Origin: DATBRG01 sp036560445
GTDB taxonomy: Bacteria > Pseudomonadota > Gammaproteobacteria > Burkholderiales > Methylophilaceae
DNA: 32,334 nt
Direction of reading: 5' to 3'
NCBI GenBank assembly: GCA_036560445.1
Contig: DATBRG010000031.1
Coordinates: 1 to 32,334, forward strand
Shown here in pieces: positions 16,322 to 24,339 of the stretch (position 1 is its first letter; each line of letters opens with the position of its first letter). A program made the position numbers and the translations under genes. Under the pieces are notes generated by a model. The model had not been told where the DNA came from and ran no database searches. It worked only from the letters and a program-made list of their open reading frames with translations.

Positions 16322-16791
16322 GAGATACAGAGTACATGCAAGCTGCGTTACAGCTCGCCAAGGAAGCCGCCAATGCGGGTGAAGTGCCGGTAGGGGCAAT
16401 CGTGGTCAAGGATGGCGTCATCGTTGGCCGTGGTTTCAATGCCCCCATTGGCCAGCACGACCCTAGCGCACATGCGGAGATCCAGGCAATGCGTGATGCT
16501 GCAAAAAACCTGGGGAATTATCGTCTCGTCGACTGCACGCTGTATGTAACGCTGGAGCCCTGCGCCATGTGTGCCGGGGCGATCCAGCATGCGCGTATCG
16601 CTCGGCTGGTGTATGGTGCCAACGATCCCAAGACCGGGGCGTGCGGCAGCGTGATTAACTTGATGGCTGAGCCGCGACTTAACCACCATACGGAAGTCAC
16701 TGCCGGGCTCATGGTTGAAGAATGCGGCTCTATCCTGTCTGACTTTTTCGTTGCTCGCCGCAATAAAAAACCGGCCACCAGGGCCGGTTAG
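16318..16791 (+). CDS. tadA: tRNA-specific adenosine deaminase (A34 to I34)
   Basis: A 157-residue zinc deaminase that makes inosine at the wobble position of tRNA-Arg(ACG), allowing decoding of CGU, CGC and CGA. The zinc ligands and catalytic Glu are plain: HAEIQ gives His52 and Glu54, and PCAMCAGAIQHARI gives Cys82 and Cys85. VPVGAIVV and the RLVYGANDPKTGACGS segment are also typical. The ATG overlaps the stop of the transglutaminase gene by four bases (ATGA), so translation is coupled although the functions are unrelated. The last codons form a hairpin that terminates the convergent yccA transcript. Full length; the C-terminal tail RRNKKPATRAG is basic. Confidence 0.95.
   Translation: MRDTEYMQAALQLAKEAANAGEVPVGAIVVKDGVIVGRGFNAPIGQHDPSAHAEIQAMRDAAKNLGNYRLVDCTLYVTLEPCAMCAGAIQHARIARLVYGANDPKTGACGSVINLMAEPRLNHHTEVTAGLMVEECGSILSDFFVARRNKKPATRAG
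16761..16789 (-). terminator. Terminator of yccA embedded in the 3' end of tadA
   Basis: AACCGGCC and GGCCGGTT pair as a perfect 8-base stem around ACCAG. Read on the minus strand the hairpin is followed by a six-T run, giving a classical intrinsic terminator 28 bases after the yccA stop. On the plus strand no T tract follows, so it should work mainly in one direction. The whole element lies inside the final codons of tadA. Confidence 0.85.
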
Positions 16792-16816
16792 TTCGCTTGC
16801 CAGCGATACTCAAAGC

Positions 16817-17506
16817 TTAATCACGCTCGCCCAGCAATGCCATCAGAAGTTGTAGCAGGTTGACAAACAAGTTGTAGATATCCAGATAAATCGCCAGGGT
16901 AGCCATTACATAGTTGGTTTCGCCACCTTGAACGATACGGCTCACATCATAAAGGATGAAGCCTGAAAACAGCAGAACCGCTACACCGGAGAGAGCCAAT
17001 GCCAAGGCAGGAATCTGGAAAAACAGGTTAGCCAGCGACGCCACAATCAGAAGGATGATGCCAACCATGAGGAAATTGCTCATGAAGCTGAAGTCCTTCT
17101 TGGTAGTAGTCGCAATACCAGCCAAGGTCAGGAAAATAATACCAGTGCCGCCAGCGGCCATGCCTACCAGCTGGGCGCCATTACGCAGATGCAGGGCTAC
17201 CTGCAAAATTGGGCCAAGCATCATACCCATGAAGAAAGTAAGTACCAGCAGAAGGACCACGCCTAACGAACTATTGCGGTTAGCCTGGATGCCGAAGAAT
17301 AATCCCATCATCACCGCCAGCGTGCCTAGCGCAAACATAATGCGGTGTTGCGCCGCCCAGCCAAAATCCATACCGATACCAACTACAGCACCAATCACGG
17401 TTGGCAACATGGAGATACCCAGCAACATATAGGTGTTACGAAGTACCTTATTGGTATCTGGTGCCAGTGTTTGCGTACTATTTACGACTTGATAATCAGT
17501 TTGCAT
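16817..17506 (-). CDS. yccA: Bax inhibitor-1 / YccA-family membrane protein
   Basis: A 229-residue polytopic protein with about seven hydrophobic helices and short loops, as in YccA. Recognisable family stretches are NKVLRNTYMLLGISMLPTVIGA near the N-terminus, MAAGGTGIIFLTLAGIATTTKKDFSFM in the middle and LFSGFILYDVSRIVQGGETNYVMATLAIYLDIYNLFVNLLQLL at the end. The Asp residues in the last two helices are the family's calcium and pH-sensing positions. YccA of E. coli interacts with and restrains FtsH. The gene is monocistronic, between its own terminator and a 101-base gap before nagZ. AAGGA precedes the ATG. The name is by similarity to the bacterial subgroup. Confidence 0.92.
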   Translation of the reverse strand: MQTDYQVVNSTQTLAPDTNKVLRNTYMLLGISMLPTVIGAVVGIGMDFGWAAQHRIMFALGTLAVMMGLFFGIQANRNSSLGVVLLLVLTFFMGMMLGPILQVALHLRNGAQLVGMAAGGTGIIFLTLAGIATTTKKDFSFMSNFLMVGIILLIVASLANLFFQIPALALALSGVAVLLFSGFILYDVSRIVQGGETNYVMATLAIYLDIYNLFVNLLQLLMALLGERD

Positions 17507-17607
17507 AACTCAAATTTCCTTGTGTTAACGACTAAGCGTAAGACTAGCCAAATGGCCGTAAAGTTTCAATCGCAGCATTGTAACAAGTTGTTACTGTACA
17601 GCAACTC

Positions 17608-18660
17608 TTATGCAGTGAATGGTAAGTTGCCCTCAACTTTACCCACCTGTGCGATCTGATGCACGGCTTGGATGAATTCAGCGTTCTCGTGCAGTTCCGT
17701 CATGCTGGCTGGATGATGCCCGCCATGCATGCGGGCAAGACGTGCCAGGCTTTGGCCAGAAATGCTCCACTGCAGGTTGGCCAGCAGCTCATCAGCCAGT
17801 TGCGGACGGTTGCACAACAAAACCATATCGCACCCTGCCTGCAAGGCGGCAAGCGCCCGTTGCGTCACATCACCAGCGACCACAGCACCTTCCATGGAAA
17901 GGTCGTCACTGAAAATCACGCCATTGAATTCCAGCCGCTGGCGCAATACCTTCTGCAGCCACTTCTCAGAGAAACCCGCAGGCTTGTCATCGACCTTGGT
18001 ATAAATCACGTGCGCCGGCATGATAGCCGGCAGGCCATCGTCAATCAGCTGGCGGAAGGGTTGCATATCAGCCTGGGCAATCTGGTCAAAACTGCGCTCA
18101 TCTACAGGGATCGCCACATGTGAATCAGCCACCACATAGCCGTGACCAGGAAAGTGCTTGCCCACCGCAGGCATGCCCGCTTTCTTGAGGCCCTGCATCA
18201 GCGAAAATGCCAGTTCACTGATAGCCTGAGCATTACGGTGAAAGGCCCGGTCGCCAATCACCTGGCTTTCGCCGTAGTCCATGTCCAACACCGGCGTGAA
18301 ACTGAAATCCACCCCGTGTGCACGTAGCTCGGCAGCTAATATCCAGCCTGCCTCTTCAGCCAGTTGTCGTGCGCGCTTGGGGTGATGATCCCAGATTTTG
18401 CCGAGTTCACGCATGGCCGGTATGCGCGTAAATCCTTCTCGGAAACGCTGTACACGTCCACCTTCATGGTCAACCGCAATCAGTAAAGGCGGCTGCCGTA
18501 CTGCATGGATAGCCTGAGTCAGTGCTTTCAACTGAGCTGGGGTCTTAAAGTTGCGCGCAAACAGGATAACTCCGCCTACCAGCGGATGTTGCAGGCGGCG
18601 AATATCATCGGCATCCAGTTCGGTACCGACCACATCAAGCATTACAGGGCCTAGCGTCAT
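17608..18660 (-). CDS. nagZ: Beta-N-acetylglucosaminidase NagZ (murein recycling)
   Basis: A 350-residue family 3 glycoside hydrolase of the short NagZ type with no signal peptide, so cytoplasmic. The (beta/alpha)8 motifs are VGGVILFARNF, LLIAVDHEGGRVQRFR, the diagnostic KHFPGHG followed by ADSH (mobile loop with the catalytic His), and VIFSDDLSMEGA with the catalytic Asp. It removes GlcNAc from anhydromuropeptides and in other bacteria feeds the AmpR-AmpC signalling route. It is the last gene of a seven-gene minus-strand cluster with peptide ABC permeases and an L,D-transpeptidase, which agrees with a cell-wall recycling theme. One base separates it from the yhhQ stop. Confidence 0.95.
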   Translation of the reverse strand: MTLGPVMLDVVGTELDADDIRRLQHPLVGGVILFARNFKTPAQLKALTQAIHAVRQPPLLIAVDHEGGRVQRFREGFTRIPAMRELGKIWDHHPKRARQLAEEAGWILAAELRAHGVDFSFTPVLDMDYGESQVIGDRAFHRNAQAISELAFSLMQGLKKAGMPAVGKHFPGHGYVVADSHVAIPVDERSFDQIAQADMQPFRQLIDDGLPAIMPAHVIYTKVDDKPAGFSEKWLQKVLRQRLEFNGVIFSDDLSMEGAVVAGDVTQRALAALQAGCDMVLLCNRPQLADELLANLQWSISGQSLARLARMHGGHHPASMTELHENAEFIQAVHQIAQVGKVEGNLPFTA

Positions 18661-18661
18661 A

Positions 18662-19366
18662 TCAGGTCTTCAAGGTAAATGGGTTAAAATCGGTATCGCG
18701 ATCGTAATAGTCTTCGTTCTCGGTTCTCTTGAGCCACGCCACAATTTTATATGTCACTGGCGTAAATACTACCTCAACACCCACCTTCGCGACGAATTGC
18801 GCGCCCATCACCAATGGCAACTTGTCATCTGGAATAACACCAGAACCATAGAATGCCAGCGGGTAGAACAGTAGCGAATCCACCCCTTCGCCGAAGATGG
18901 TAGAGCCTATAGTACGTGTCCATAACCAACGACCTTCAGACCATATCTTCATCTTGGCCATGATGTAGGAATTGACGAATTCACCTGCTGCATACGACAC
19001 CATAGAAGCCAGTGATACGCGCCAGGCCGAGCCGAACGCAACTTCATAGGCCTCCTGGTTATGCCAGAACGGTGCTGATGGTAACGCTACAATCATCCAG
19101 GCCATGAATGAGGCGAAGAACAAACCTGCAAAACCAGCCCAAATCACGCGACGCGAAGCAGCGTAGCCGTAGACTTCGGTCAGGATGTCACCAAAAATAA
19201 AAGAAATGGGGAAAAACAGCAGCCCTGCACCAAAGGTCAGTGTTCCCAGCACGGGCACATCAATCTGTGAAATCTTGGCAGGGCCGATGAGGTTGGAACA
19301 CACCAGCACAGTGACAAAAGCTGCCATCATGAGATCGTAATGGCGGTAGTTACGATGTTTATGCAT
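18662..19366 (-). CDS. yhhQ: Queuosine precursor transporter (YhhQ/VUT family)
   Basis: A 234-residue integral membrane protein with about six helices. The segments VCSNLIGPAKISQIDVPVLGTLTFGAGLLFFPISFIFGDILTEVYGY and GEFVNSYIMAKMKIW are characteristic of the DUF165 / YhhQ family. Members import the queuosine precursors preQ0 and preQ1 for tRNA modification. The C-terminal tail is acidic and hydrophilic. It sits between dppC-like and nagZ with gaps of two and one bases. That makes it part of the same transcript even though tRNA modification has no obvious link to peptide uptake. No queuosine riboswitch is visible, since there is no upstream non-coding DNA. Confidence 0.9.
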   Translation of the reverse strand: MHKHRNYRHYDLMMAAFVTVLVCSNLIGPAKISQIDVPVLGTLTFGAGLLFFPISFIFGDILTEVYGYAASRRVIWAGFAGLFFASFMAWMIVALPSAPFWHNQEAYEVAFGSAWRVSLASMVSYAAGEFVNSYIMAKMKIWSEGRWLWTRTIGSTIFGEGVDSLLFYPLAFYGSGVIPDDKLPLVMGAQFVAKVGVEVVFTPVTYKIVAWLKRTENEDYYDRDTDFNPFTLKT

Positions 19367-19368
19367 GC

Positions 19369-20157
19369 TTACCCTTTTCTCACATCCCAGTAATCTCGTA
19401 AACGGTCACCTAGCACATTAATCGCCAGCACCAGCGACATCAGGCTGATTCCCGTAGCTAGCACGTAATGCGGCGCGACCAAAAGATAACGCACACCGTC
19501 ACGTAGCATAGCGCCCCAGGATGCATGCGGTGCCTGGATGCCCAGCCCGAGAAAAGACAAGCTGGCCTCGGCAATCACCAGGCTGGCAATGCTATAGGTC
19601 GCCTCCACTACCAGCGGCGCAGCCAGAAGCGGCAGCATATGCTGCAACATGATACGTGGAACCGTTGCTCCCAGCGATTCAGCTGCCAGCACATGCTGGC
19701 GGTTACGCAAGCTCAACGCCTGTGCCCGGGTCAACCGCGCATAGCCAACCCATGAAGTCATGCACAATGCCAGCAGCAGATTATTCAGACCTGGCCCCAG
19801 CACCGCGGCAAACGCGATAGCCAGTAAAATCCCGGGGAATGCAAGAAACACATCGGTAATATGCATGAGCAGGCGATCAACCCAGTCGCCAAAGTAGCCC
19901 GCCAGCAAACCAATAGCCGTACCGAAACTCAGCGTAACAGTGGTAACGCAAACAGCCACCAGTATGGAAACCTCTGCGCCATGCAGCAGGCGGGCAAGTA
20001 CATCACGCCCCAAGTCATCATTGCCAAGCCATGCATGGGCATCGGGCGTGGCCAGAATGCGATCAAGATTGATACTATCGGGCTGCAAACCAGCAAGATT
20101 CGATACCAGCAGTACTACCAGCCAGAATAGCAGCACTGCTTGTGGCCAGCCTTTCAT
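19369..20157 (-). CDS. Peptide/nickel-type ABC transporter permease (DppC/OppC family)
   Basis: A 262-residue inner-membrane permease of family 5 peptide importers. LGNDDLGRDVLARLLHGAEVSI is the DppC signature after the first helix. The cytoplasmic EAA coupling loop is AAESLGATVPRIMLQHMLP. EASLSFLGLGIQAPHASWGAML is the other C-type hallmark. Six helices are predicted from the hydrophobic pattern, though the N-terminal tail is short. It overlaps the DppB-like gene by four bases, so the two permeases are made together. The matching ATPase genes (dppD and dppF type) are not in the window. The substrate may be short or murein peptides, based on neighbours only. Confidence 0.92.
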   Translation of the reverse strand: MKGWPQAVLLFWLVVLLVSNLAGLQPDSINLDRILATPDAHAWLGNDDLGRDVLARLLHGAEVSILVAVCVTTVTLSFGTAIGLLAGYFGDWVDRLLMHITDVFLAFPGILLAIAFAAVLGPGLNNLLLALCMTSWVGYARLTRAQALSLRNRQHVLAAESLGATVPRIMLQHMLPLLAAPLVVEATYSIASLVIAEASLSFLGLGIQAPHASWGAMLRDGVRYLLVAPHYVLATGISLMSLVLAINVLGDRLRDYWDVRKG

Positions 20158-21062
20158 GAGTAGCGCACCCTTGGGTCAAGTCGCGAATAAGCCAAATCCG
20201 TCAGTAGATTCACCAGCACATAAACCAAGGCAATCACCAACACGCATGCCTGGGTAACTGGGTAGTCGCGTTTCTCGATGGATTCCACCAATAGTCGCCC
20301 TACACCATCCCAGCTAAAGACCGTCTCGGTAATCACGGCACCAGCCAACAGCGAGCCTAACTGCAAGCCAATCACCGTTACCACCGGCAACAATGCAGCA
20401 CGTAAGGCATGGCGCAATATGACTGTACGCTCCGGCAAACCCTTGGCGCGCGCGGTACGCACAAAATCCTCATGCAGCACCTCCAACAAACTGGCACGTG
20501 TCATGCGAGTGAGGATAGCCGCCAGGCCAAACCCCAGGGTCAATGCCGGGAGTACGATGGAGCTTGGTGACTCCATGCCGCTGACTGGCAGCCAACCCAG
20601 CCACAGGGCAAACACCAGCATGAATAATGGCCCCAGCCAGAAGTGTGGCATCGCAGATAGCGTAAGACTCGTTGCCGAGGCCATGGCATCAGGCCATCCC
20701 CCAGCTTTTAAGGCAGCAGCAATACCTAATGGCAGGCCTATACAAAGCGCCATGAATAAAGCGACTGAAGCCAGCTTGAAAGTGGCAGGCAGGCGCTCAG
20801 CCAATAACTTCGATATTTCTGCCTTGCTATGGATGGAGCGCCCAAAATCGCCATGGGCAAGTTTCACCAGGTAATCCTTGAATTGGCTGACCAAAGGCTT
20901 ATCCAACCCAAGGTCAGCACGAAGCTGGTTGCGGTCAGCGCTGGTGGCCGACTCCCCCAGCATGACCTCAACCGGATCGCCCGGTACCAGGTGTACAAGC
21001 AAAAAAGTCAGCAGAAACACGCCGAATACCACCGGCACCACACCCAGCAAGCGTTTAAGCAT
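20154..21062 (-). CDS. Peptide-type ABC transporter permease (DppB/OppB family)
   Basis: A 302-residue inner-membrane permease. It opens with the conserved LLGVVPVVFGVFLLTFLLVHLVPGDPVEVMLGESA helix and PGDP motif. LGLDKPLVSQFKDYLVKLAHGDFGRSI, the EAA loop ARAKGLPERTVILRHALRAALLPVV and VITETVFSWDGVGRLLVESIEKRDYPV follow in DppB order. It forms a heteromer with the downstream DppC-like permease. Its first codons overlap the end of the L,D-transpeptidase gene by eight bases, tying these genes into one translational unit. ATP-binding subunits must be encoded elsewhere. Confidence 0.92.
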   Translation of the reverse strand: MLKRLLGVVPVVFGVFLLTFLLVHLVPGDPVEVMLGESATSADRNQLRADLGLDKPLVSQFKDYLVKLAHGDFGRSIHSKAEISKLLAERLPATFKLASVALFMALCIGLPLGIAAALKAGGWPDAMASATSLTLSAMPHFWLGPLFMLVFALWLGWLPVSGMESPSSIVLPALTLGFGLAAILTRMTRASLLEVLHEDFVRTARAKGLPERTVILRHALRAALLPVVTVIGLQLGSLLAGAVITETVFSWDGVGRLLVESIEKRDYPVTQACVLVIALVYVLVNLLTDLAYSRLDPRVRYS

Positions 21063-21537
21063 CTGTAATCAATACAGGGGTGTGTAAGGGCACTAACTCA
21101 AACAGCTCCAGCACATCGGCATTACGCATGCGTATGCAGCCATGCGAGAGGGCTTCTCCCATAGGCTCTGTGTCGGCTGTGCCATGGATGTAAATATAAC
21201 GCTGCATGCTATCAACCTGGTCAAGCCGGTTCACTCCCACTTCACAACCGGAAAGCCAAAGGATACGAGTCAGTATCCAGTCTCGTCCAGGGTGTTGTAC
21301 GGCGAGCTCGGGCGTCCATATCTCGCCAGTGGTACGACGCCCAACGAATACGGTATTGACTGGCTGGCCTGTGCCTATCTTGGCACGTATGACATGTAAC
21401 CCACGCGGCGTCTGGTAGCTACCCTTCCGCTCGCCCGACCCTTTAAGCGCGGTAGAAACCGGATATTGGGCAAGCAGCATCCCCGCCTCGTTCAGCACGG
21501 TCAGGTGTTGCTTGGCGATTGATATCTCAATTTCCAT
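21055..21537 (-). CDS. L,D-transpeptidase (YkuD domain), no signal peptide
   Basis: A 160-residue protein that is almost entirely one YkuD catalytic domain. The active site is IHGTADTEPMGEALSHGCIRM, containing the His and the nucleophilic Cys of the SHGC-R motif. Earlier conserved parts are KGSYQTPRGLHVIRAKIG and VFVGRRTTGEIWTPEL. The family crosslinks meso-DAP residues of peptidoglycan or attaches lipoproteins to it in the periplasm. Here the start MEIEISIAKQHLTVLNEAG runs straight into the domain with no signal peptide, a form I recall from other betaproteobacteria. It may be cytoplasmic, perhaps acting on recycled peptides, or be exported by another route. It overlaps dppB by eight bases and is five bases after the barrel gene. 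Confidence 0.9.
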   Translation of the reverse strand: MEIEISIAKQHLTVLNEAGMLLAQYPVSTALKGSGERKGSYQTPRGLHVIRAKIGTGQPVNTVFVGRRTTGEIWTPELAVQHPGRDWILTRILWLSGCEVGVNRLDQVDSMQRYIYIHGTADTEPMGEALSHGCIRMRNADVLELFELVPLHTPVLITDA

Positions 21538-21542
21538 AACAA

Positions 21543-22421
21543 CTATCGAATAGGCTCGAATGCGTGGTAAAAACTTAATCCAAAAGTCTTGCCATCATTG
21601 CTTGACTGACGTTTAAATGGCAAGTCATCTGTATAGCCTTCGTGGAAATCGAATCCTATATACGGGATTAAATAAGACCTTGGCAAAATTTTCAGCTGTG
21701 CCGAAATACCAATCGATTGAACGTCTCTTGGTGTTGCCAGGGTGAAAGAACCAACCCGAGCAGCTTCGTAATGGGTATAGCTATATGTTGGGATTAGCGT
21801 GATTGTTGGCGTAATTTTTTTGTACAAACTGGCACTCAGTTCGTCTCCGTCACTGGTACTATCCTGGTCAGTAAAAATATGTAAATACCTCACGTAGCCT
21901 TTGGAACTACTATCAAAAGCCCAGCCTGCACTTACTCCCAGACTCAAGGAGGTATATTTTCTGTCAGCCGTATTGGCATCCAAACCAACATGCCCAGCTA
22001 ACGAGAATCTTGAATCCCCTCCACCCAAGAAGCGATGCCTAAAAAAGAACTCTAAATTTTCTATACCATCAGAGTCTTGTGGCTTGCCCGGAGACATTAA
22101 GAAGCTACCGGGAAAGGTTTTGTATTTGTACTCTCTCTGGCTACTGTAAGGGATTTCAACCCCCATCTGGGAGTCCAGCCCCAGCCCATATCTAACATCA
22201 ACAAATTCAGTAGTTTGCTTTCTGAATTCCCTGCCTCTGGTTGGACTGCCAAAAATGTCGGTTCCTGCTTTGTTAGAGAATTCAGAATGAAATATCCCGG
22301 TCGTCATATCAAAATGACCTTTCGGCAAGATATCCGTCAGTTGAAGGTACTCTTCACAAAACCCAATAACCGGGCCAAATAAAAATAAGCCGAACAAATA
22401 GGTAATTATTCTTTTTTTCAC
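21543..22421 (-). CDS. Putative outer-membrane beta-barrel protein (phenol MetA-like)
   Basis: A 292-residue secreted protein beginning at GTG (AAGGGG lies seven bases upstream). A signal peptide MKKRIITYLFGLFLFGPVIGFCEE is followed by alternating polar and aromatic strands of barrel type. Examples are FRHRFLGGGDSRFSLAGHVGLDA, TSLSLGVSAGWAFDS and PTITLIPTYSYTHYEAARV. The pattern and length resemble the MetA-pathway-of-phenol-degradation barrel family, possible transporters of hydrophobic compounds. No transport substrate is known. The coding DNA looks richer in A+T than the genes on both sides, and it separates the binding protein gene from its permeases, suggesting later insertion. It may still share their transcript (32- and 5-base gaps). 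The family call is moderate. Confidence 0.6.
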   Translation of the reverse strand: MKKRIITYLFGLFLFGPVIGFCEEYLQLTDILPKGHFDMTTGIFHSEFSNKAGTDIFGSPTRGREFRKQTTEFVDVRYGLGLDSQMGVEIPYSSQREYKYKTFPGSFLMSPGKPQDSDGIENLEFFFRHRFLGGGDSRFSLAGHVGLDANTADRKYTSLSLGVSAGWAFDSSSKGYVRYLHIFTDQDSTSDGDELSASLYKKITPTITLIPTYSYTHYEAARVGSFTLATPRDVQSIGISAQLKILPRSYLIPYIGFDFHEGYTDDLPFKRQSSNDGKTFGLSFYHAFEPIR

Positions 22422-22453
22422 AAACCGCCCCTTAACTCCAAACTATAAACTGC

Positions 22454-23899
22454 TTATTTTCTTATGATTGTAGCTAGCCCAGTCCAATTACCATCCGGCT
22501 TTAGCGCATAATTTCCAAGCCCTTTACGCATCGCCACAAACTGCCCTTCATACCAGAGCGGGATATATGGCAGTTGCTGATGTATACGTTGGGTAGCGCC
22601 CAGCCAGTTTTCTGATTCTATCAATTTATCCAGCCCCACATCCTGAAAATACCCACGGTTAGCACCTTTGGGTGGAACCGCATCACTATGGAAGGCCAAG
22701 CGGTAAATTTCCGGAGTTTTGATGCCCACCCAGGTCAACCCGTAAAGTTGAAATTTACCATGCTTGATGTCATCAAAGAACGTTCCCCAATCCAGGCTGC
22801 GGATTTCAAGTTCGATTCCGGCAGGCTTCATCTGTGCCTGCAAGATAGTGGCGAGGCGTACACGCTGAGCATCGGTAGAGGTTTTATAGACGAGTTTCAG
22901 CGGCAGCTGGATGCCCGACTGCTGTAATAACTTACGCGACAAAGCGGGGTCGTACCCATAAGGTTGTAGACCTGGGTTCCCTGCCCAGTGCTCAGGCGGA
23001 AGTATGGCACCCGCCTCACGGCTACCTGCCACCAGAGCGTGAGCGATGATGGCCTGGCGGTCAATCGCATGTGCGATCGCTTGCCTTACTTTCGTCTTCG
23101 CCAATAACGGGTCTCGGAAATTGAACCCAATATAAGAAAAATTGGCCCCGGTTGAAGTTTGCAGAATTATTTTGGGCTGCCTTTGTAAATAAGTAACCAG
23201 TTCCGGCGGCAAATCACCTTGCAACAGATCGGCCTCGCCACGCAATAGCTTGAGCACCCGCACTGTGGGGTCTTTAACCTCCTGCAAACTGATGAGCTGG
23301 CCATCTGCCACACGCTGCAACTTGAGTGTGCCCTGCCATAAGAGGAACTTCAGTGGTCCATTGCCGATAGGTTCGTGAGCGAAATCGTGACCATTCTTAA
23401 TCAATTCGGCTGGCATGATGCCGATAATCAGCCGTGCCGGGAAATTAGCGTCTGGCACTCGTAGCGCAAAATCTACCGTTGCTGCATCCTGGGCTTTTAC
23501 CTCGATAATATTGGCGAATTCTGCTGTATGCGGCGAATCGTGCAAGGCAAGCAAAGATTGGTAAGTCGCCACCACATCTGTGGCAATCAGTGGTGTGCCA
23601 TCATGAAAGCGCGTTCCCGGCTGGCGCAGATGAAACCGGTAGTGTGTAGCATCCAGTATCTGCCAGCTGGCGAGCGCCGCTATTGGCCTCGCGTGTTCAT
23701 CAAAATCCACCAGTGGCTGGTAGATAAGTCGATTAACGCGCTCGGAAGCGGCATCAGTGGCATAGCGCGGATCAAGATTGATGGGGGCTTGCGCCACTGC
23801 CATACGGATATCGGCATGCGGCGCAGGTTTCGCACAGGCACCAAGCGCCGCCACAATCAGCAACAGGCTTGCCCATCGAGCGAATTTTTTCAGTGGCAT
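22454..23899 (-). CDS. Peptide ABC transporter substrate-binding lipoprotein (SBP family 5)
   Basis: A 481-residue family 5 extracellular solute-binding protein. The lipoprotein signal MPLKKFARWASLLLIVAALGAC puts the lipobox cysteine at residue 22, so it is anchored to the membrane facing the periplasm. Family motifs include PINLDPRYATDAASERVNRLIYQPLVDFD, FHDGTPLIATDVVATYQSL, GNGPLKFL, YIGFNFRDPLLAKTKVRQAIAHAIDRQAI and GYDPALSRKLLQQSGI. It should deliver a peptide-like ligand to the DppB/DppC-type permeases encoded two genes downstream. Proximity to NagZ and the L,D-transpeptidase makes a murein-derived peptide a candidate, analogous to MppA in E. coli, but the sequence alone does not show ligand identity. 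No clear ribosome binding site. Confidence 0.92.
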   Translation of the reverse strand: MPLKKFARWASLLLIVAALGACAKPAPHADIRMAVAQAPINLDPRYATDAASERVNRLIYQPLVDFDEHARPIAALASWQILDATHYRFHLRQPGTRFHDGTPLIATDVVATYQSLLALHDSPHTAEFANIIEVKAQDAATVDFALRVPDANFPARLIIGIMPAELIKNGHDFAHEPIGNGPLKFLLWQGTLKLQRVADGQLISLQEVKDPTVRVLKLLRGEADLLQGDLPPELVTYLQRQPKIILQTSTGANFSYIGFNFRDPLLAKTKVRQAIAHAIDRQAIIAHALVAGSREAGAILPPEHWAGNPGLQPYGYDPALSRKLLQQSGIQLPLKLVYKTSTDAQRVRLATILQAQMKPAGIELEIRSLDWGTFFDDIKHGKFQLYGLTWVGIKTPEIYRLAFHSDAVPPKGANRGYFQDVGLDKLIESENWLGATQRIHQQLPYIPLWYEGQFVAMRKGLGNYALKPDGNWTGLATIIRK

Positions 23900-23991
23900 C
23901 GAATAATTTGCATTTTTTATTTAACCAGGCAAATCCATTATAGTGTGTGCGTAGCCACAAACCTCAACAAAACTAAACTTAGGAGAAAGCA

Positions 23992-24339
23992 ATGAATAAA
24001 TATGTCCAAGTCGCTGGTAGAGTCCTGCTTGCTTTAATTTTCGTGATGGCAGGGATCGGCAAGATCAAGGATCCGTCTGGCACTATGGGTTACATGGAAG
24101 CCATGGGCGTGCCAGGTATTTTGCTATGGCCGACCATCGCGCTGGAAATCCTGGGCGGGCTGGCAGTTGCGATTGGCTATCGGGTCTGCATCGCAGCACC
24201 AGCACTGGCCGTATTTACCCTCGTAGCAGCCGGGATATTTCACCACAACTTCTCCGATCAAATGCAAATGATCATGTTCCTTAAAGACCTGGCTATTGCG
24301 GGCGGCTTATTGATTCTTGCTAGTGGAGGAAAACGCTGA
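23992..24339 (+). CDS. DoxX-family membrane protein
   Basis: A 115-residue protein with four hydrophobic helices. The N-terminal VAGRVLLALIFVMAGIGKIKDPSGTMGYMEAMGVP is the DoxX family signature, followed by LEILGGLAVAIGYR and a final LKDLAIAGGLLILAS helix. DoxX proteins are linked to quinone or thiosulfate redox and to oxidative-stress resistance, with no agreed biochemical role. AGGAG sits at ideal distance before the ATG, and a TATAGT box lies at 23939-23944 with a weak -35. It is divergent from the peptide-binding protein gene. Its last codons contain GGAGG, which appears to serve as the ribosome binding site of the next gene. Confidence 0.88.
   Translation: MNKYVQVAGRVLLALIFVMAGIGKIKDPSGTMGYMEAMGVPGILLWPTIALEILGGLAVAIGYRVCIAAPALAVFTLVAAGIFHHNFSDQMQMIMFLKDLAIAGGLLILASGGKR

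Noticed and set aside
17580..17594. GTAACAA-G-TTGTTAC dyad between yccA and nagZ
   Set aside because: It is a neat 15-base palindrome, but it lies just past the nagZ stop and about 75 bases before the yccA start. No regulator is nearby, and it has no T tract to make it a terminator. I could not support a function.
20278..20874. A 198-codon plus-strand open frame opposite the dppB-like gene
   Set aside because: It is a shadow of a well-supported permease; the translation is Ser/Arg/Asn-rich with no hydrophobic or domain pattern.
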